From Dehalococcoidia bacterium (GTDB taxonomy: Bacteria; Chloroflexota; Dehalococcoidia; Lucifugimonadales; Lucifugimonadaceae): 64,000 nucleotides of DNA. The notes beneath the pieces are model-generated. The model was not told where the DNA came from. It ran no database searches and worked only from the letters and a program-made list of their open reading frames with translations. The translations under genes and the position numbers were made by a program. The stretch covers positions 124,001 to 188,000 of the forward strand of contig DUCO01000030.1 in NCBI GenBank assembly GCA_012959765.1. The letters run 5' to 3'. This document shows, one piece after another, positions 32,786 to 41,916 of the stretch. Position 1 is the first letter of the stretch, and each line of letters begins with the position of its first letter.

Positions 32786-33577
32786 CTATGATCGAATCTC
32801 AGCCAGAGCCGACTCATACCCGTCCATCAGCACACTCACCTCGGTCGAATAGATCACCAGCAGCACGCCAGCGTCCCGCCACTGACGCGCCTGCTCGGCA
32901 GAACTAACCAACATTGCGCACGTTTTGCCGTACTTGTTCGCCGCCTCGACGATCTGCATTCGCTTTTCGTCGAGAACTTCGTTCATCTCAGGCTCGCCAA
33001 AAACGCCCAGATCCTGCGCTAGATCCTGTGGCCCCAACGTCAGCGCATCAATCCCGTCCATCGAAGCAATCTCATCGATGTGCTCAAACGCCTGTGCCGA
33101 CTCGAACATCACGGTGATAAAAACCTGGTCATTGGTAAATTTGAGGCGATCCATCACCGGGATCGAAACGTCGAAGTCGTTCCCCGGCGTCGCTCCGGCC
33201 ATTCCTCGTGATCCACGAGGCGTATAGCGAGAAGCCGCAACAATTTCGGCAGCATGTTCAGGCGTATCGACCTGAGGACAATGCAGGTTGTAGATCCCCA
33301 CATCAAGCAACCGTGTAATCCACTCACGGTTCGCCTCAGGCGGTCGAACCATCACAGGGAAGTCGAGTGCTCGACCCATCGCCGCAAAGTTCGCCACGGT
33401 TTCGATCGAGGGCGAAGAATGTTCCATGTCGAGTCGAATAAAATCGAGCCCTGCCTGCTGGAACATCGTCAACAGCGCCGGGTTCCGCAACGTGTTGACC
33501 CACGTGCCAATCTGAAGTTCACCTCGTTCTACACCAGCTTTAAGTGGATTCGCTTTCAAAATCGTTCGGCCTTTCAT
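32786..33577 (-). CDS. HpcH/HpaI-family aldolase
   Basis: A class II, metal-dependent 2-oxo acid aldolase of 263 residues. The family landmarks are GTWVNTLRNPALLTMFQQAGLD, RLDMEHSS (active-site His), TVMFESAQAFEHIDEI (metal Glu) and LTLGPQDLAQDLG (metal Asp). Relatives cleave 4-hydroxy-2-oxo acids such as 2-keto-3-deoxy-sugar acids to pyruvate plus an aldehyde. It is at the head of the group with VOC and sugar isomerase genes. ATG 33577. A second paralogue is at 56.1 kb. Confidence 0.83.
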   Translation of the reverse strand: MKGRTILKANPLKAGVERGELQIGTWVNTLRNPALLTMFQQAGLDFIRLDMEHSSPSIETVANFAAMGRALDFPVMVRPPEANREWITRLLDVGIYNLHCPQVDTPEHAAEIVAASRYTPRGSRGMAGATPGNDFDVSIPVMDRLKFTNDQVFITVMFESAQAFEHIDEIASMDGIDALTLGPQDLAQDLGVFGEPEMNEVLDEKRMQIVEAANKYGKTCAMLVSSAEQARQWRDAGVLLVIYSTEVSVLMDGYESALAEIRS

Positions 33578-33675
33578 GCGCGCAGCAGTTCGATAAATAG
33601 ATAACTTTGCGGGCTGCGAGTGTAGTACATCTCAAGCCTGCACAATTCACAAACGCTCAGGCAGAACGAACTATC

Positions 33676-34593
33676 TCAGCGAAATGAATCCGGAAATGCT
33701 GTCTCGCAAGCCGCCAGCATCGAGCCCGTGTGCGCGAATGTGATCTTCCGGTGTCGCGTACTTTTAAGCTCCATGTTCCGAACTCCAAGCGACAACAGCC
33801 GATGCGGCCGATCATGTAAAGCACCCGAAACTTCAGATGCCGACGTGCCGATCAGGTACGGCTCCACAAGCACAACTTCCGATGCGCCCGTATCCCGCAG
33901 AGTCCAGCCATAGAACGGCATAACCGTCGTTGCGTACAAAACTGTCACATCAAGATCAGCGGTCGCTTCAAGCACTCGATCAAGCATCGGCCCCACAGCG
34001 ATCACCGCTGGTGCACCCTGCGATCCCTGTCGCTCCACGTGAACTTACCCGGCTCGATCGGACGCGCCACCCCGTTCGAGTCCTCAGACAACCTCACGTA
34101 AACCCTACCCTCACCCGCGGCAGCGTGATCAAGCAGTACAGCCGCTTCGTCAGCGTGACCGGGAATGTTGAATGTCGAAATCGGACAGCAGCTTCAGCAG
34201 CCCAACATCGCCCGGTGCCTGATGTGTCCTACCGCTACTCGCCGTATCGAACGAAGCCCGGACGCTAACAAAAATGCCATCAAGTCCCAAATGGGCAAAG
34301 TCGATCTTGATCTGCTCGTAGGGCCGTTCCAGCAAAAACGGCGTGTAGCTGTGAACTAGTGGCCGGAAGCCCTCTTTGGCAAGACCCGCCGCCACGCCGA
34401 CCATCAACTGCTCGCGAATACCAACGTTGATTATCCGATCGGAGTAAGCCTCTTCCAAACCAGCGTACTTAAACAGTCCGGCTTCTCTGAATTGCGATAC
34501 CCCGATGTCGGCTAACACCACCACGGAATCCGGGTTGCTTTCGAGCATCCGCCCGGTCGATTCGATAAACGCATCTCTCATGGTTGCTGGCAT
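33676..34593 (-). pseudogene. Transketolase C-terminal subunit, two frameshifts
   Basis: The half of a split transketolase that holds the pyrimidine-binding and C-terminal domains. The first ORF covers MPATMRDAFIESTGRMLESN through SDFDI. An extra base then shifts the frame, and the native continuation NIPGHADEAAVLLDHAAAGEG...FTWSDRD lies in another frame. A second shift leads to QGAPAVIAVGPMLDRVLEATADLDVTVLY and the normal end. The N-subunit gene upstream is intact and overlaps as TAATG. Either the pair is decaying or the frameshifts are sequence errors. Confidence 0.8.
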
Positions 34594-35288
34594 TATTTCT
34601 CCTCCATTTTCGCAACGACCACATGTGGTACACCGGGGTGATTCTGCGTGAGCGCGGTTTTTATATCCTCGTGATCCCGACCATCGATGGTCGCCGACGA
34701 CCAGCCTTCGTTCTCAAACCGTTTGGCGATTCCACCCGACCAGCCGTGTGAAGCCGAGTTGTTGTCGATAACAATCACCGTCAGCTGCTCCAGCCCGAAT
34801 CTCGCCGCCATGGCGATGGCCTCGTGATTGCTACCTTCGTCCAGTTCGGCATCACCCATCAGGCAGAAAACTCTGGGCTTGTCCTCTTTACGAAGCCGTA
34901 AGCCCATCAGCATCCCAACTCCAATGCCCAGGCCATGCCCAAGCGATCCGGTCCCAAGCTCCACTCCCGGAACCAGTTCGCCATCCGGGTGGTAACCGAG
35001 TATCGAATCAAACTGACCCCAGTTCTTCAAATGTTCAGTCGAAAGAAATCCCTTGGCAACCAGAACCGCGTAGTACGCCATCGGACCATGGCCTTTGGAA
35101 AGCAAAAACCTGTCTCGGGCCGGATCATCAGGCCGTGACGAATCAACGTTCATCACCGAGTCGTAAAGTGTCCACACAACATCGAGCGTTGAAGTAGCGC
35201 TGAACGAATGCTTCTCATCGCCAGTCATCATGGTCATCAGATTGCCGAGACCCTTGTACGAATAGTCGGATCGTTTGGACAGCGTCAT
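34593..35288 (-). CDS. Transketolase N-terminal (thiamine-diphosphate-binding) subunit
   Basis: 231 residues, the ThDP-binding half of a two-subunit transketolase. The cofactor motif GDAELDEGSNHEAIAMAARFGLEQLTVIVIDNN matches GDG-x(~26)-NN with Ala replacing the second Gly. GYHPDGELVPGVELGTGSLGHGL and KGHGPMAYYAVL are the expected sugar-phosphate/ThDP loops. It makes ketol transfers between sugar phosphates only with its C-subunit, which is frameshifted here. Other split transketolase homologues act on atypical substrates, so a pentose-phosphate role is not certain. Confidence 0.85.
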   Translation of the reverse strand: MTLSKRSDYSYKGLGNLMTMMTGDEKHSFSATSTLDVVWTLYDSVMNVDSSRPDDPARDRFLLSKGHGPMAYYAVLVAKGFLSTEHLKNWGQFDSILGYHPDGELVPGVELGTGSLGHGLGIGVGMLMGLRLRKEDKPRVFCLMGDAELDEGSNHEAIAMAARFGLEQLTVIVIDNNSASHGWSGGIAKRFENEGWSSATIDGRDHEDIKTALTQNHPGVPHVVVAKMEEK

Positions 35289-35485
35289 AAGTTGTTATCA
35301 CCTTCGTGTAATTTCCTGAACCTGACTAAAATCCTACAAGTTAAAGTTCACTTGAAGTCAACAGGAATTTTGGTAACCGGTCACTTTTTATTCGATGTTT
35401 ATGCTCTAGCCGGCGATCCGAACTTACCCTCTTAGAGCCGTACCGACCTCAAGGCCAACTCAAACCCGTAATACACTTCCGGTTC

Positions 35486-36544
35486 ATGAAGCAGCCAGCC
35501 AGTCCAGAACCCAGAGCACCCATGGCAACGACAAACACAAGCCGTCGCCGGTCACTGCTGCTCCTTGCCGCCATGCTACTGGTAGTGGTGCTTGCGCCTG
35601 CGCTCATACGCCCCCCACAAATCCCAGAACCCTTCGATCAATCCGCCATCGACCAGTTCAAATCAACCGAGCCTGAACTAGTTTTCTTGGGCAACTCCCT
35701 GCTCGACAACCGTATCGTTCCCGAACTCTTCACCGAGCTCACCGGCAAGCCGACCGTATCGCTCGCTATCGACGGAACGGCTCCCGGAATCTGGTACCTG
35801 CAGTTAACGAACATCTTGGCTGCTGCCAGAATTCCGCCCGAAACGGTATTCGTCTTTTTTCACGATGATCTGATCACCCGGCCGATTTCTTTCACAGGGG
35901 TCAAAGATCAAAGCCTGGTCGAAAGTCTCACGCACACCTACAAGAGTGGATACGGAATCGTTCAGCAGAAATCAGAGTCGATTGGCGAAAGAATTCGGTC
36001 AGCATTCCTGACGCTCTACCCCATCGCAGATTCCACTCGTCGTCGAAGCAGCAGCCCGGTCAGTTCTCTCGGTGCGCAGATAGCCGGCATCGCGAACGAC
36101 GACATTGCCAGCAGCACCGAGAATCTTTTCTCGTTCGTCAACAAACGCGAACAGGCAGAAATAATTCAGCAGCCAAAATTCCACGGAACGTTCGATTCCA
36201 GAATCGACAATTCGTTCCTGCCCTCGATGATCCAACTTGCAAACACCCTGAACATCGACCTCGTAATCGTCAGAGTAGCCGCGAGACCCAATACCAACGG
36301 CACCCCAAACGAACCCAAAGTGCTCGCTGAATACACATCCGATCTCGCCAACTATCTCGATGCGAAAAACGTACGCTATGTCGATATGACGGGTCACATT
36401 AAAGAGGGTGCCATCGACGCCGCCATGTACTACGACGGCTATCACCTGAAGTACCGGTTCCGAAATAGCTACACCGAGTTCTTCGCCGAATGGCTGCTCG
36501 CCAATACCAACACGGATGAACAGGCCGAGGAAGATCGCCCATGA
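35486..36544 (+). CDS. SGNH-hydrolase-like membrane-anchored protein, partner of MBOAT
   Basis: 352 residues with one N-terminal membrane span (RRRSLLLLAAMLLVVVLAPALI) and an extracytoplasmic domain. LVFLGNSLLDNRIVPELF resembles the nucleophile block of SGNH/GDSL or AlgJ/DltD-like proteins. DGYHLKYRF near residue 330 supplies a D-x-x-H pair. Its last codons overlap the MBOAT gene by 4 nt, the usual gene pairing for O-acetylation of exported polysaccharide. The start at 35486 is uncertain (ATG 35522 also possible). Specific target unknown. Confidence 0.65.
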   Translation: MKQPASPEPRAPMATTNTSRRRSLLLLAAMLLVVVLAPALIRPPQIPEPFDQSAIDQFKSTEPELVFLGNSLLDNRIVPELFTELTGKPTVSLAIDGTAPGIWYLQLTNILAAARIPPETVFVFFHDDLITRPISFTGVKDQSLVESLTHTYKSGYGIVQQKSESIGERIRSAFLTLYPIADSTRRRSSSPVSSLGAQIAGIANDDIASSTENLFSFVNKREQAEIIQQPKFHGTFDSRIDNSFLPSMIQLANTLNIDLVIVRVAARPNTNGTPNEPKVLAEYTSDLANYLDAKNVRYVDMTGHIKEGAIDAAMYYDGYHLKYRFRNSYTEFFAEWLLANTNTDEQAEEDRP

Positions 36545-37920
36545 CCTTCCAATCACTCGAATATGGCATTCTCCTGATACTGGTCTTTACCCTCTACTGG
36601 TTCCTCACCCGCCGCCTGCAAAACCTGCTTCTACTCGGCGCTAGCTACGTCTTCTACTCCTACGTCGACCCCAGAATGGCACTGCTCCTCGGCAGCTACA
36701 CACTGGTCAACTACTTCGCAGCAAGGCGCATCGAAGATAACCCACAACACTCGAAACGCTATCTGCTCATTGCAGTAGCAGCTTCGCTGGCTGCACTGGC
36801 GTTTTTCAAGTACGCCGGCTTCTTCGTCGACAATCTGTCAGAAGTTCTCGACACCGTCGGACTCGCCAACTTCAACTCAACTCTAAAAATCATCCTCCCG
36901 GTAGGCATTTCGTTCTACACGTTCCAATCACTTGGCTACGTGATCGACGTCTACATGAAGCGCACTCACGCACGCAAAAACTTCATCGACACCGCACTCT
37001 TCATCGGCTTCTTCCCTCAACTGGTAGCGGGTCCGATAGAGCGTGCTTCATCCCTACTCCCACAGTTCGAACGAGCACGAAAGTTCAATGCCGAACGCAC
37101 AGCATTTGGCATTTCGCTGCTGGCATGGGGGCTCTTCAAAAAACTCGTTATCGCCGACAACGTAGGGATGATCGTCGACAACATTTTCTCAACGAACCAA
37201 CTTGGCGCAGCCGCGCTCTGGGTCGGCGTACTGGCGTTCGGGATCCAGATACTCGCCGACTTCTCTGGCTACACCGATATAGCACGAGGTTCGGCTCGAT
37301 TATTCGGAATCGAACTATCGCTCAACTTCCGTCACCCGTGGCTGGCAAAATCACCCGCCGACTTCTGGCGACGCTGGCACATAACCCTTTCGACCTGGCT
37401 GCGTGACTACGTCTACATCCCTCTCGGTGGAAATCGTCAGGGCCGAGCCTCCACAGTCGTCAACGTTGTAATCACGTTTGTACTCGGCGGACTCTGGCAC
37501 GGCGGTGCATGGAACTTCGTTTTGTGGGGCCTGCTCCACGCCACGTTCCTGCTCATCTGGCGAGGCGCTCGCGCACTGAATATAAAGTCGAATCCACTGG
37601 TATCAGCAACACTCACCTTCACCGTAATCAGCGCCAGCTGGCTACTGTTCCGAGAAGGCGATTTTTCGTTCATTGGCAACAACATATTCGCCAAATCAAA
37701 CGACCTGCAACTGGCCGCTGCCCTCGCCGCAACTGCCCTGCTCTACTCGATACCACTATGGCTGCATGCCATAATTGACCAACCACGCTTCGAACAAATC
37801 TGGACGCGAAACGACGTGAGCAGAACTATCGCATTGACCGCACTCACGCTCACGTCGTTTATCGGAATCTTATTACTTCGAGCCGATCTCTCAGCCGAAT
37901 TTATCTATTTCCGCTTCTAG
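36541..37920 (+). CDS. MBOAT-family O-acyltransferase (AlgI-like)
   Basis: An integral-membrane acyltransferase of 459 residues that passes acyl groups across the membrane for polysaccharide O-acylation. The conserved MBOAT block is present: ILPVGISFYTFQSLGYVIDVY, FFPQLVAGPIERASSL, ILADFSGYTDIARGSARL, WRRWHITLSTWLRDYVYIPLGG and the catalytic His in GLWHGGAWNFVLWGLLH. About 10-11 hydrophobic spans. It is coupled to the SGNH-like gene (ATGA overlap), as in alginate or peptidoglycan O-acetylation loci, but no polysaccharide synthesis genes lie nearby. Confidence 0.9.
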   Translation: MTFQSLEYGILLILVFTLYWFLTRRLQNLLLLGASYVFYSYVDPRMALLLGSYTLVNYFAARRIEDNPQHSKRYLLIAVAASLAALAFFKYAGFFVDNLSEVLDTVGLANFNSTLKIILPVGISFYTFQSLGYVIDVYMKRTHARKNFIDTALFIGFFPQLVAGPIERASSLLPQFERARKFNAERTAFGISLLAWGLFKKLVIADNVGMIVDNIFSTNQLGAAALWVGVLAFGIQILADFSGYTDIARGSARLFGIELSLNFRHPWLAKSPADFWRRWHITLSTWLRDYVYIPLGGNRQGRASTVVNVVITFVLGGLWHGGAWNFVLWGLLHATFLLIWRGARALNIKSNPLVSATLTFTVISASWLLFREGDFSFIGNNIFAKSNDLQLAAALAATALLYSIPLWLHAIIDQPRFEQIWTRNDVSRTIALTALTLTSFIGILLLRADLSAEFIYFRF

Positions 37921-37934
37921 CGAAACCCTAACGC

Positions 37935-38597
37935 CTACGAACCTGTCAGCCAACCAGCGACCTTCTCGCAGTTTGTCGAAGGATCGAGCAAGTTTCCTTC
38001 GTCACCCTCGCACATGAACACCACGTTTCCAACCACCGTGTAATCGTTGTAGGTTGGGAATCGGGTCGTGCATGTAGCAGGCAGTACATCATCTGAACGG
38101 TCGGAATTGGGTTCGAGATACGATGCTGAGAACGACTTCGACGTGAAGCCAGTGTTCGCCTTTACAGCGGAAGAACCAACAGGGCGCCGGCAAGATATTC
38201 TGTCCGTTAAGTCGCCATCACGAGCCTGATTATCACTCTCGCGACGAAACGTTTGATCGATTGCTGCTGCAACTCCAAGCGTCTTAGCATCTTCGGCAGA
38301 AGCGTAAATCAGAACACCAACCTCAGTCTGATTCATGTACCCCCACTTGAACGTCGTCGCTCCGGGGTAGTCGAGCACGAAATCTCGCTGCCCCTTCCAG
38401 CCGATCGCCGTCACATCGTCCTCGGTAAATACCTGGATCGACTCAACCATGCGGACTCGCTGCTCGGTGTCACCTTCCCCGTCAGATGCCACAAGTGATT
38501 CGTCTTCAGCTGTCCCACACGCAACCGCCACCACTGCAATCAACAGTGCCGAAATCAGCAGTAGCTGAACTCTAGTATTAAGTAGAAATCGATTCAT
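37935..38597 (-). CDS. Lipoprotein, tandem paralogue 1
   Basis: A 220-residue lipoprotein (ATG 38597; the tracked 38618 start adds seven residues) with lipobox VAVAC. The mature part shares long colinear blocks with its neighbour at 38763: IQVFTEDDVTAIGWKGQRDFVLDYPG, VGVLIYASAEDAKTLGVAAA, KANTGFTSKSFSASYLEPNS and NDYTVVGNVVFMCEG. Four Cys (including ISCRR and CEK) suggest disulfides outside the cell. A recent duplication is likely. The function is unknown. Confidence 0.75.
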   Translation of the reverse strand: MNRFLLNTRVQLLLISALLIAVVAVACGTAEDESLVASDGEGDTEQRVRMVESIQVFTEDDVTAIGWKGQRDFVLDYPGATTFKWGYMNQTEVGVLIYASAEDAKTLGVAAAIDQTFRRESDNQARDGDLTDRISCRRPVGSSAVKANTGFTSKSFSASYLEPNSDRSDDVLPATCTTRFPTYNDYTVVGNVVFMCEGDEGNLLDPSTNCEKVAGWLTGS

Positions 38598-38706
38598 CAA
38601 TGTTGACCTTCTGTGCAACCGTACGAAGTGCGAGTGTAAAACAATCCGTTGATTTTACCCGGAAACGAACCAATCGTCAGGGCAATTTTGAAACAGGTCT
38701 ATAACG

Positions 38707-38739
38707 CGAATCAGGCCACCTATCTGGTGACCTGATTCG
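38707..38739. terminator. Hairpin between the two lipoprotein genes
   Basis: CGAATCAGGCCACC-TATCT-GGTGACCTGATTCG forms a 14-bp stem with one mismatch. A TTTTATTT run follows only on the plus strand, so it may be a transcript-end structure for the minus gene without a canonical T-tract. Confidence 0.55.
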
Positions 38740-38762
38740 TTTTATTTCCAGAAATCGAATAC

Positions 38763-39428
38763 TTACGAAGCCGTAAGCCACTCCTCGATCTTCTCGCAGT
38801 TCGTGGAAGGCTCAGTCAGGTTGCGATCATCGCTTTCGCACATGATCACGATGTTACCGATAACGGTGTAATCGTTGTAAGTCGGGAAGCGGTTAGAGCA
38901 CGCTCCTCCAACAGCCTGAATATCATCGGTCTCACCGATTTCAGGATCGAGATAAGAAGCCGAGAACGACTTTGAAGTGAAGCCAGTGTTCGCCTTTACA
39001 GCCGATGCACCAGCGGCGTCACGACACGAAATCCGGTCGATCAAGTTGCCATCGGGGGCCTGCCCGTCCTCTTCACGCCTGAAGGTCTGCTCTTCAGCGG
39101 CGGTTACACCCAGAGTCGAAGCATCTTCAGCAGATGCGTATATCAGTAGGCCGACCTCTTTTTGGTTCATGAAGCCCCACTTGGCGAGCGACGTTCCCGG
39201 ATACTCCAAAATGAAATCTCGCTGGCCCTTCCAACCGACTGCCTTCATGTCGGCCTCGGTGAACACGGATATCGATTCGATCATCCGAATTCGTTTCGGA
39301 TAGTCTTCGCTACCGCCCATAGCCACACCTTCCCCACCGTCCGAACCGCAGGCAACAGCCACAATGGCCATCATCAACGCAGATATCAGCAAAAACTTAA
39401 GTCTGGAATTTCTCAAGAATCGTTTCAC
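38763..39428 (-). CDS. Lipoprotein, tandem paralogue 2
   Basis: 221 residues, signal peptide MKRFLRNSRLKFLLISALMMAIVAVAC with lipobox VAVAC. It is the upstream twin of the 37935 gene: SISVFTEADMKAVGWKGQRDFILEYPG, VGLLIYASAEDASTLGVTAA, KANTGFTSKSFSASYLDPEI and NDYTVIGNIVIMCES are shared. A more distant third member is at 20844. The extracellular domain has repeated Cys and is acidic. No domain name is recognised. Confidence 0.75.
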   Translation of the reverse strand: MKRFLRNSRLKFLLISALMMAIVAVACGSDGGEGVAMGGSEDYPKRIRMIESISVFTEADMKAVGWKGQRDFILEYPGTSLAKWGFMNQKEVGLLIYASAEDASTLGVTAAEEQTFRREEDGQAPDGNLIDRISCRDAAGASAVKANTGFTSKSFSASYLDPEIGETDDIQAVGGACSNRFPTYNDYTVIGNIVIMCESDDRNLTEPSTNCEKIEEWLTAS

Positions 39429-39532
39429 CTGTGAACTACCTCATACAGCGCTCTAGCGCGCGCAAATGGTTAAAGATTACCGTGCGTTTAACAGGCAAAT
39501 AATATCGGATTCCGATCAGCTCTGGGCTGTGA

Positions 39533-41233
39533 TCAGTCAGATGCCGACCTGCCAACAGTTTCCGGGACCTCAACTGGAACCGGATCTTCGGTATCGATCA
39601 TCCACCCTGCCAGCAACGACCGCATCTCCGAAATCACCGAAGCGTTTTCGGGCAAATGAGCGACGTTCGTCAGTTCCCAAGGGTCTTTCGTCAAATCGTA
39701 AAGTTCATCCACATCGCCCGGCCCTCCGTCCGACCCTGAAGTCAACGTTGCGCCCCGCGCCCTCGGATCGGTCACATATTTCCACTCCGGGGTACGAACC
39801 ATCTTGCGTCGCCCCTCGGCCTCGCGTGCCCAGAGAGTGTCGATGATGGTGTGGTAGCCAAGAGGCTCTGGGAAATCATTAAGCAAATCCATCGTAAAGA
39901 GCGGGCCTCCAGCGCCATATTCAGAGAACGAAGCGAACCGTGGCGCCGCCGGGGTAACAGTGGGAAGAGGGCGACCCTGCATATGGCGGGTTTGTGCCTC
40001 GGTCAATACAACCTGCTTGCGATTACCGTTGCGTGCCCAACCGTCACCGATTCCAGCGAACGAAGCCAAACCCTGCAGCTCAAGCAACGTGGGAACAATG
40101 TCGATAGTGCTCGTCATCGAAGCATCTACTACCCCCTGCGGTACGCCACCAGCCGGCCAAGAAACGATAAGCGGCACCTGAACGAGTGCGTCATAGAAAA
40201 CACCGCCTTTTACCGCCATGCCGTGCTCACCCCCAAAGTCGCCGTGATCGGCTGTGAACACGATGATCGTATTTTCGCGCAGTCCAAGTTCATCCAGCTT
40301 GTCGAGTATTCGCCCAATCCCATCGTCAACAAACCGCGTCATCGCCTGGTAAACGCTAACCAGACCACGCCGGTGTTCTTCCGAATCTTCCGTCTGACGC
40401 ATCATTCTTGCCAGCACCCGGTTGCGTTCGGGAGCCGTACCGTCAGTGTACTCATCAGTGCGTTGCGGAGGCATCGCCACGTCTTCTGGCGGGAACATAT
40501 CGGCGTACCGGCGAGGTACCTCATACGGCTCGTGTGGATCGGGGAACGACACCCAGAGTGCGAACGGATCTCGCCCATAGCCTGAGCCCGACCCTGACGA
40601 ATCGGCACCAAGCGCGCCCTGACTGTACCGCTCTAAATATTCTTCAGTTTGGGCAGCAATTATCGAAGTGCCAAAGTTCTCCTCAGGATTATCGGAAACC
40701 TTGTACGCAATTCGCGGGCTCTGTGCGTTGTCGCGAAGACTTTTCCGATCTTCGTGACCGATATTGATGTCAGTCTCCGGCACAACCCAATCCATACCCG
40801 AAGTGCCCGGAATCTCTCCCTTGTAGTCGCTGAATATCCCCTGAAGAGGCAATCCCCCGTGTGATATCTCGCACCGAACATCAATCAGTTCAAGATCCCC
40901 GGGCTCGATATAGCAGTGGTTTTTCCCGATCAACCCGGTCGTAAAACCGTTGTCTTTCCAAATTCGAAACACATGCTGCTCGTTTTCGGGCATCAAGGTT
41001 TCGTTGCGCCTGCACCCGGTCGAATGCGGATAACGACCAGTCATCATCGACGTCCGCGCCGGAACACAAAGCGGGTGTGGTGTTATTGCGTGCTCAAACC
41101 GCACGCCTTCGTCAGCCAGACGTTCTAACGACGGAGTTTCTATGCCGATTTCCCACGAATACATCCGCAGGATAGAAGCCTTCATCTGATCGGCCATGAT
41201 GAATAAAACGTTGGGTCTTGTGTCGTTGCTCAT
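39533..41233 (-). CDS. Sulfatase (formylglycine-dependent)
   Basis: A hydrolase of sulfate esters, 566 residues, alkaline-phosphatase superfamily. The start RPNVLFIMADQMKASIL gives the metal Asp. The formylglycine site is CVPARTSMMTGRYPH (C-x-P-x-R, Cys type). Other metal residues occur in IIVFTADHGDFGGEHGM. The C-terminal subdomain has WKYVTDP and YDLTKDPWELTNVA. There is no obvious signal peptide, which may mean cytoplasmic use. It overlaps the DinB-like gene upstream by 4 nt, so it is the end of an M20-DinB-sulfatase operon. SAR202 genomes are reported rich in sulfatases. Confidence 0.9.
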   Translation of the reverse strand: MSNDTRPNVLFIMADQMKASILRMYSWEIGIETPSLERLADEGVRFEHAITPHPLCVPARTSMMTGRYPHSTGCRRNETLMPENEQHVFRIWKDNGFTTGLIGKNHCYIEPGDLELIDVRCEISHGGLPLQGIFSDYKGEIPGTSGMDWVVPETDINIGHEDRKSLRDNAQSPRIAYKVSDNPEENFGTSIIAAQTEEYLERYSQGALGADSSGSGSGYGRDPFALWVSFPDPHEPYEVPRRYADMFPPEDVAMPPQRTDEYTDGTAPERNRVLARMMRQTEDSEEHRRGLVSVYQAMTRFVDDGIGRILDKLDELGLRENTIIVFTADHGDFGGEHGMAVKGGVFYDALVQVPLIVSWPAGGVPQGVVDASMTSTIDIVPTLLELQGLASFAGIGDGWARNGNRKQVVLTEAQTRHMQGRPLPTVTPAAPRFASFSEYGAGGPLFTMDLLNDFPEPLGYHTIIDTLWAREAEGRRKMVRTPEWKYVTDPRARGATLTSGSDGGPGDVDELYDLTKDPWELTNVAHLPENASVISEMRSLLAGWMIDTEDPVPVEVPETVGRSASD

Positions 41234-41916
41234 GAATTCATTTCACGTCGAACAGATAAAAGGTTGTCGGAAAAAGTGTCTGCCCCAAGCGACTGTTGTT
41301 TCCTGAGAATGTTCCCTTCCCATTCGCTGAGCAGGTCAACATACCATCGCCAGGATTCTCCCAAGAAATCCTGCCCCTCTAGCTCGCCTCTGCCGGTCGC
41401 CCACAGTAGCGTGAGCCAGTCAGACGTATCTTGGGGCGCCCACGGGAACAGCCGCCCAAGTATTCGCTTGCAAAGTTCATCATCAGGGTCAAATTCAGCT
41501 TCGGTGCCAGCAACAGCATCGTAGCCGTGCAACAGGGTTTCAACGCATCCCATGCCCAGAAATCCCTCAGCGTCTACCATCCCCGATGGATGAAAGGCCC
41601 GCACCCCTTTTGGGGTTGCTTCAGCTACGAGTGCGAGCACGCCGGCACTGAATTCGATCTGCCCGGCAGCGGCGTCAACACTACCTTCGCGATAGTGCAG
41701 CCCGGCCGACCCGGGATTCTCTTGAGTCTGTGAGGCAAGGTCGCCCGAATAGAAATCCAGTGCATCCGCTATATGGGCGACTGTGTGAGATCTGGTCCAC
41801 TCAAGTCCATAGGCAAGTTTCTCCCACAGATCGGCATCAAGCCTACGAATCGACCCGGCAACCAGGGTCGCCGCACCACGAAGATCATCACTCGTAACCG
41901 GTGATTGCCCAGTCAT
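41230..41916 (-). CDS. DinB/mycothiol-isomerase-fold protein
   Basis: About 228 residues from ATG 41916, which overlaps the M20 peptidase stop as ATGA (the tracked GTG is 12 nt further up). LADLWEKL-like helix, then WTRSHTVAHIADALDFYSGDL gives the metal His of the maleylpyruvate-isomerase N-domain/DinB four-helix fold. A second His is in ETLLHGYDAVAG. Members of this fold use a thiol cofactor or are uncharacterised metal enzymes. It sits between the M20 peptidase and sulfatase genes with overlaps on both sides, implying a joint role in handling one substrate class. Confidence 0.7.
   Translation of the reverse strand: MTGQSPVTSDDLRGAATLVAGSIRRLDADLWEKLAYGLEWTRSHTVAHIADALDFYSGDLASQTQENPGSAGLHYREGSVDAAAGQIEFSAGVLALVAEATPKGVRAFHPSGMVDAEGFLGMGCVETLLHGYDAVAGTEAEFDPDDELCKRILGRLFPWAPQDTSDWLTLLWATGRGELEGQDFLGESWRWYVDLLSEWEGNILRKQQSLGADTFSDNLLSVRREMNS

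Noticed and set aside
39851-40585. Plus-strand ORF over the sulfatase gene
   Set aside because: Antisense to the sulfatase catalytic region.
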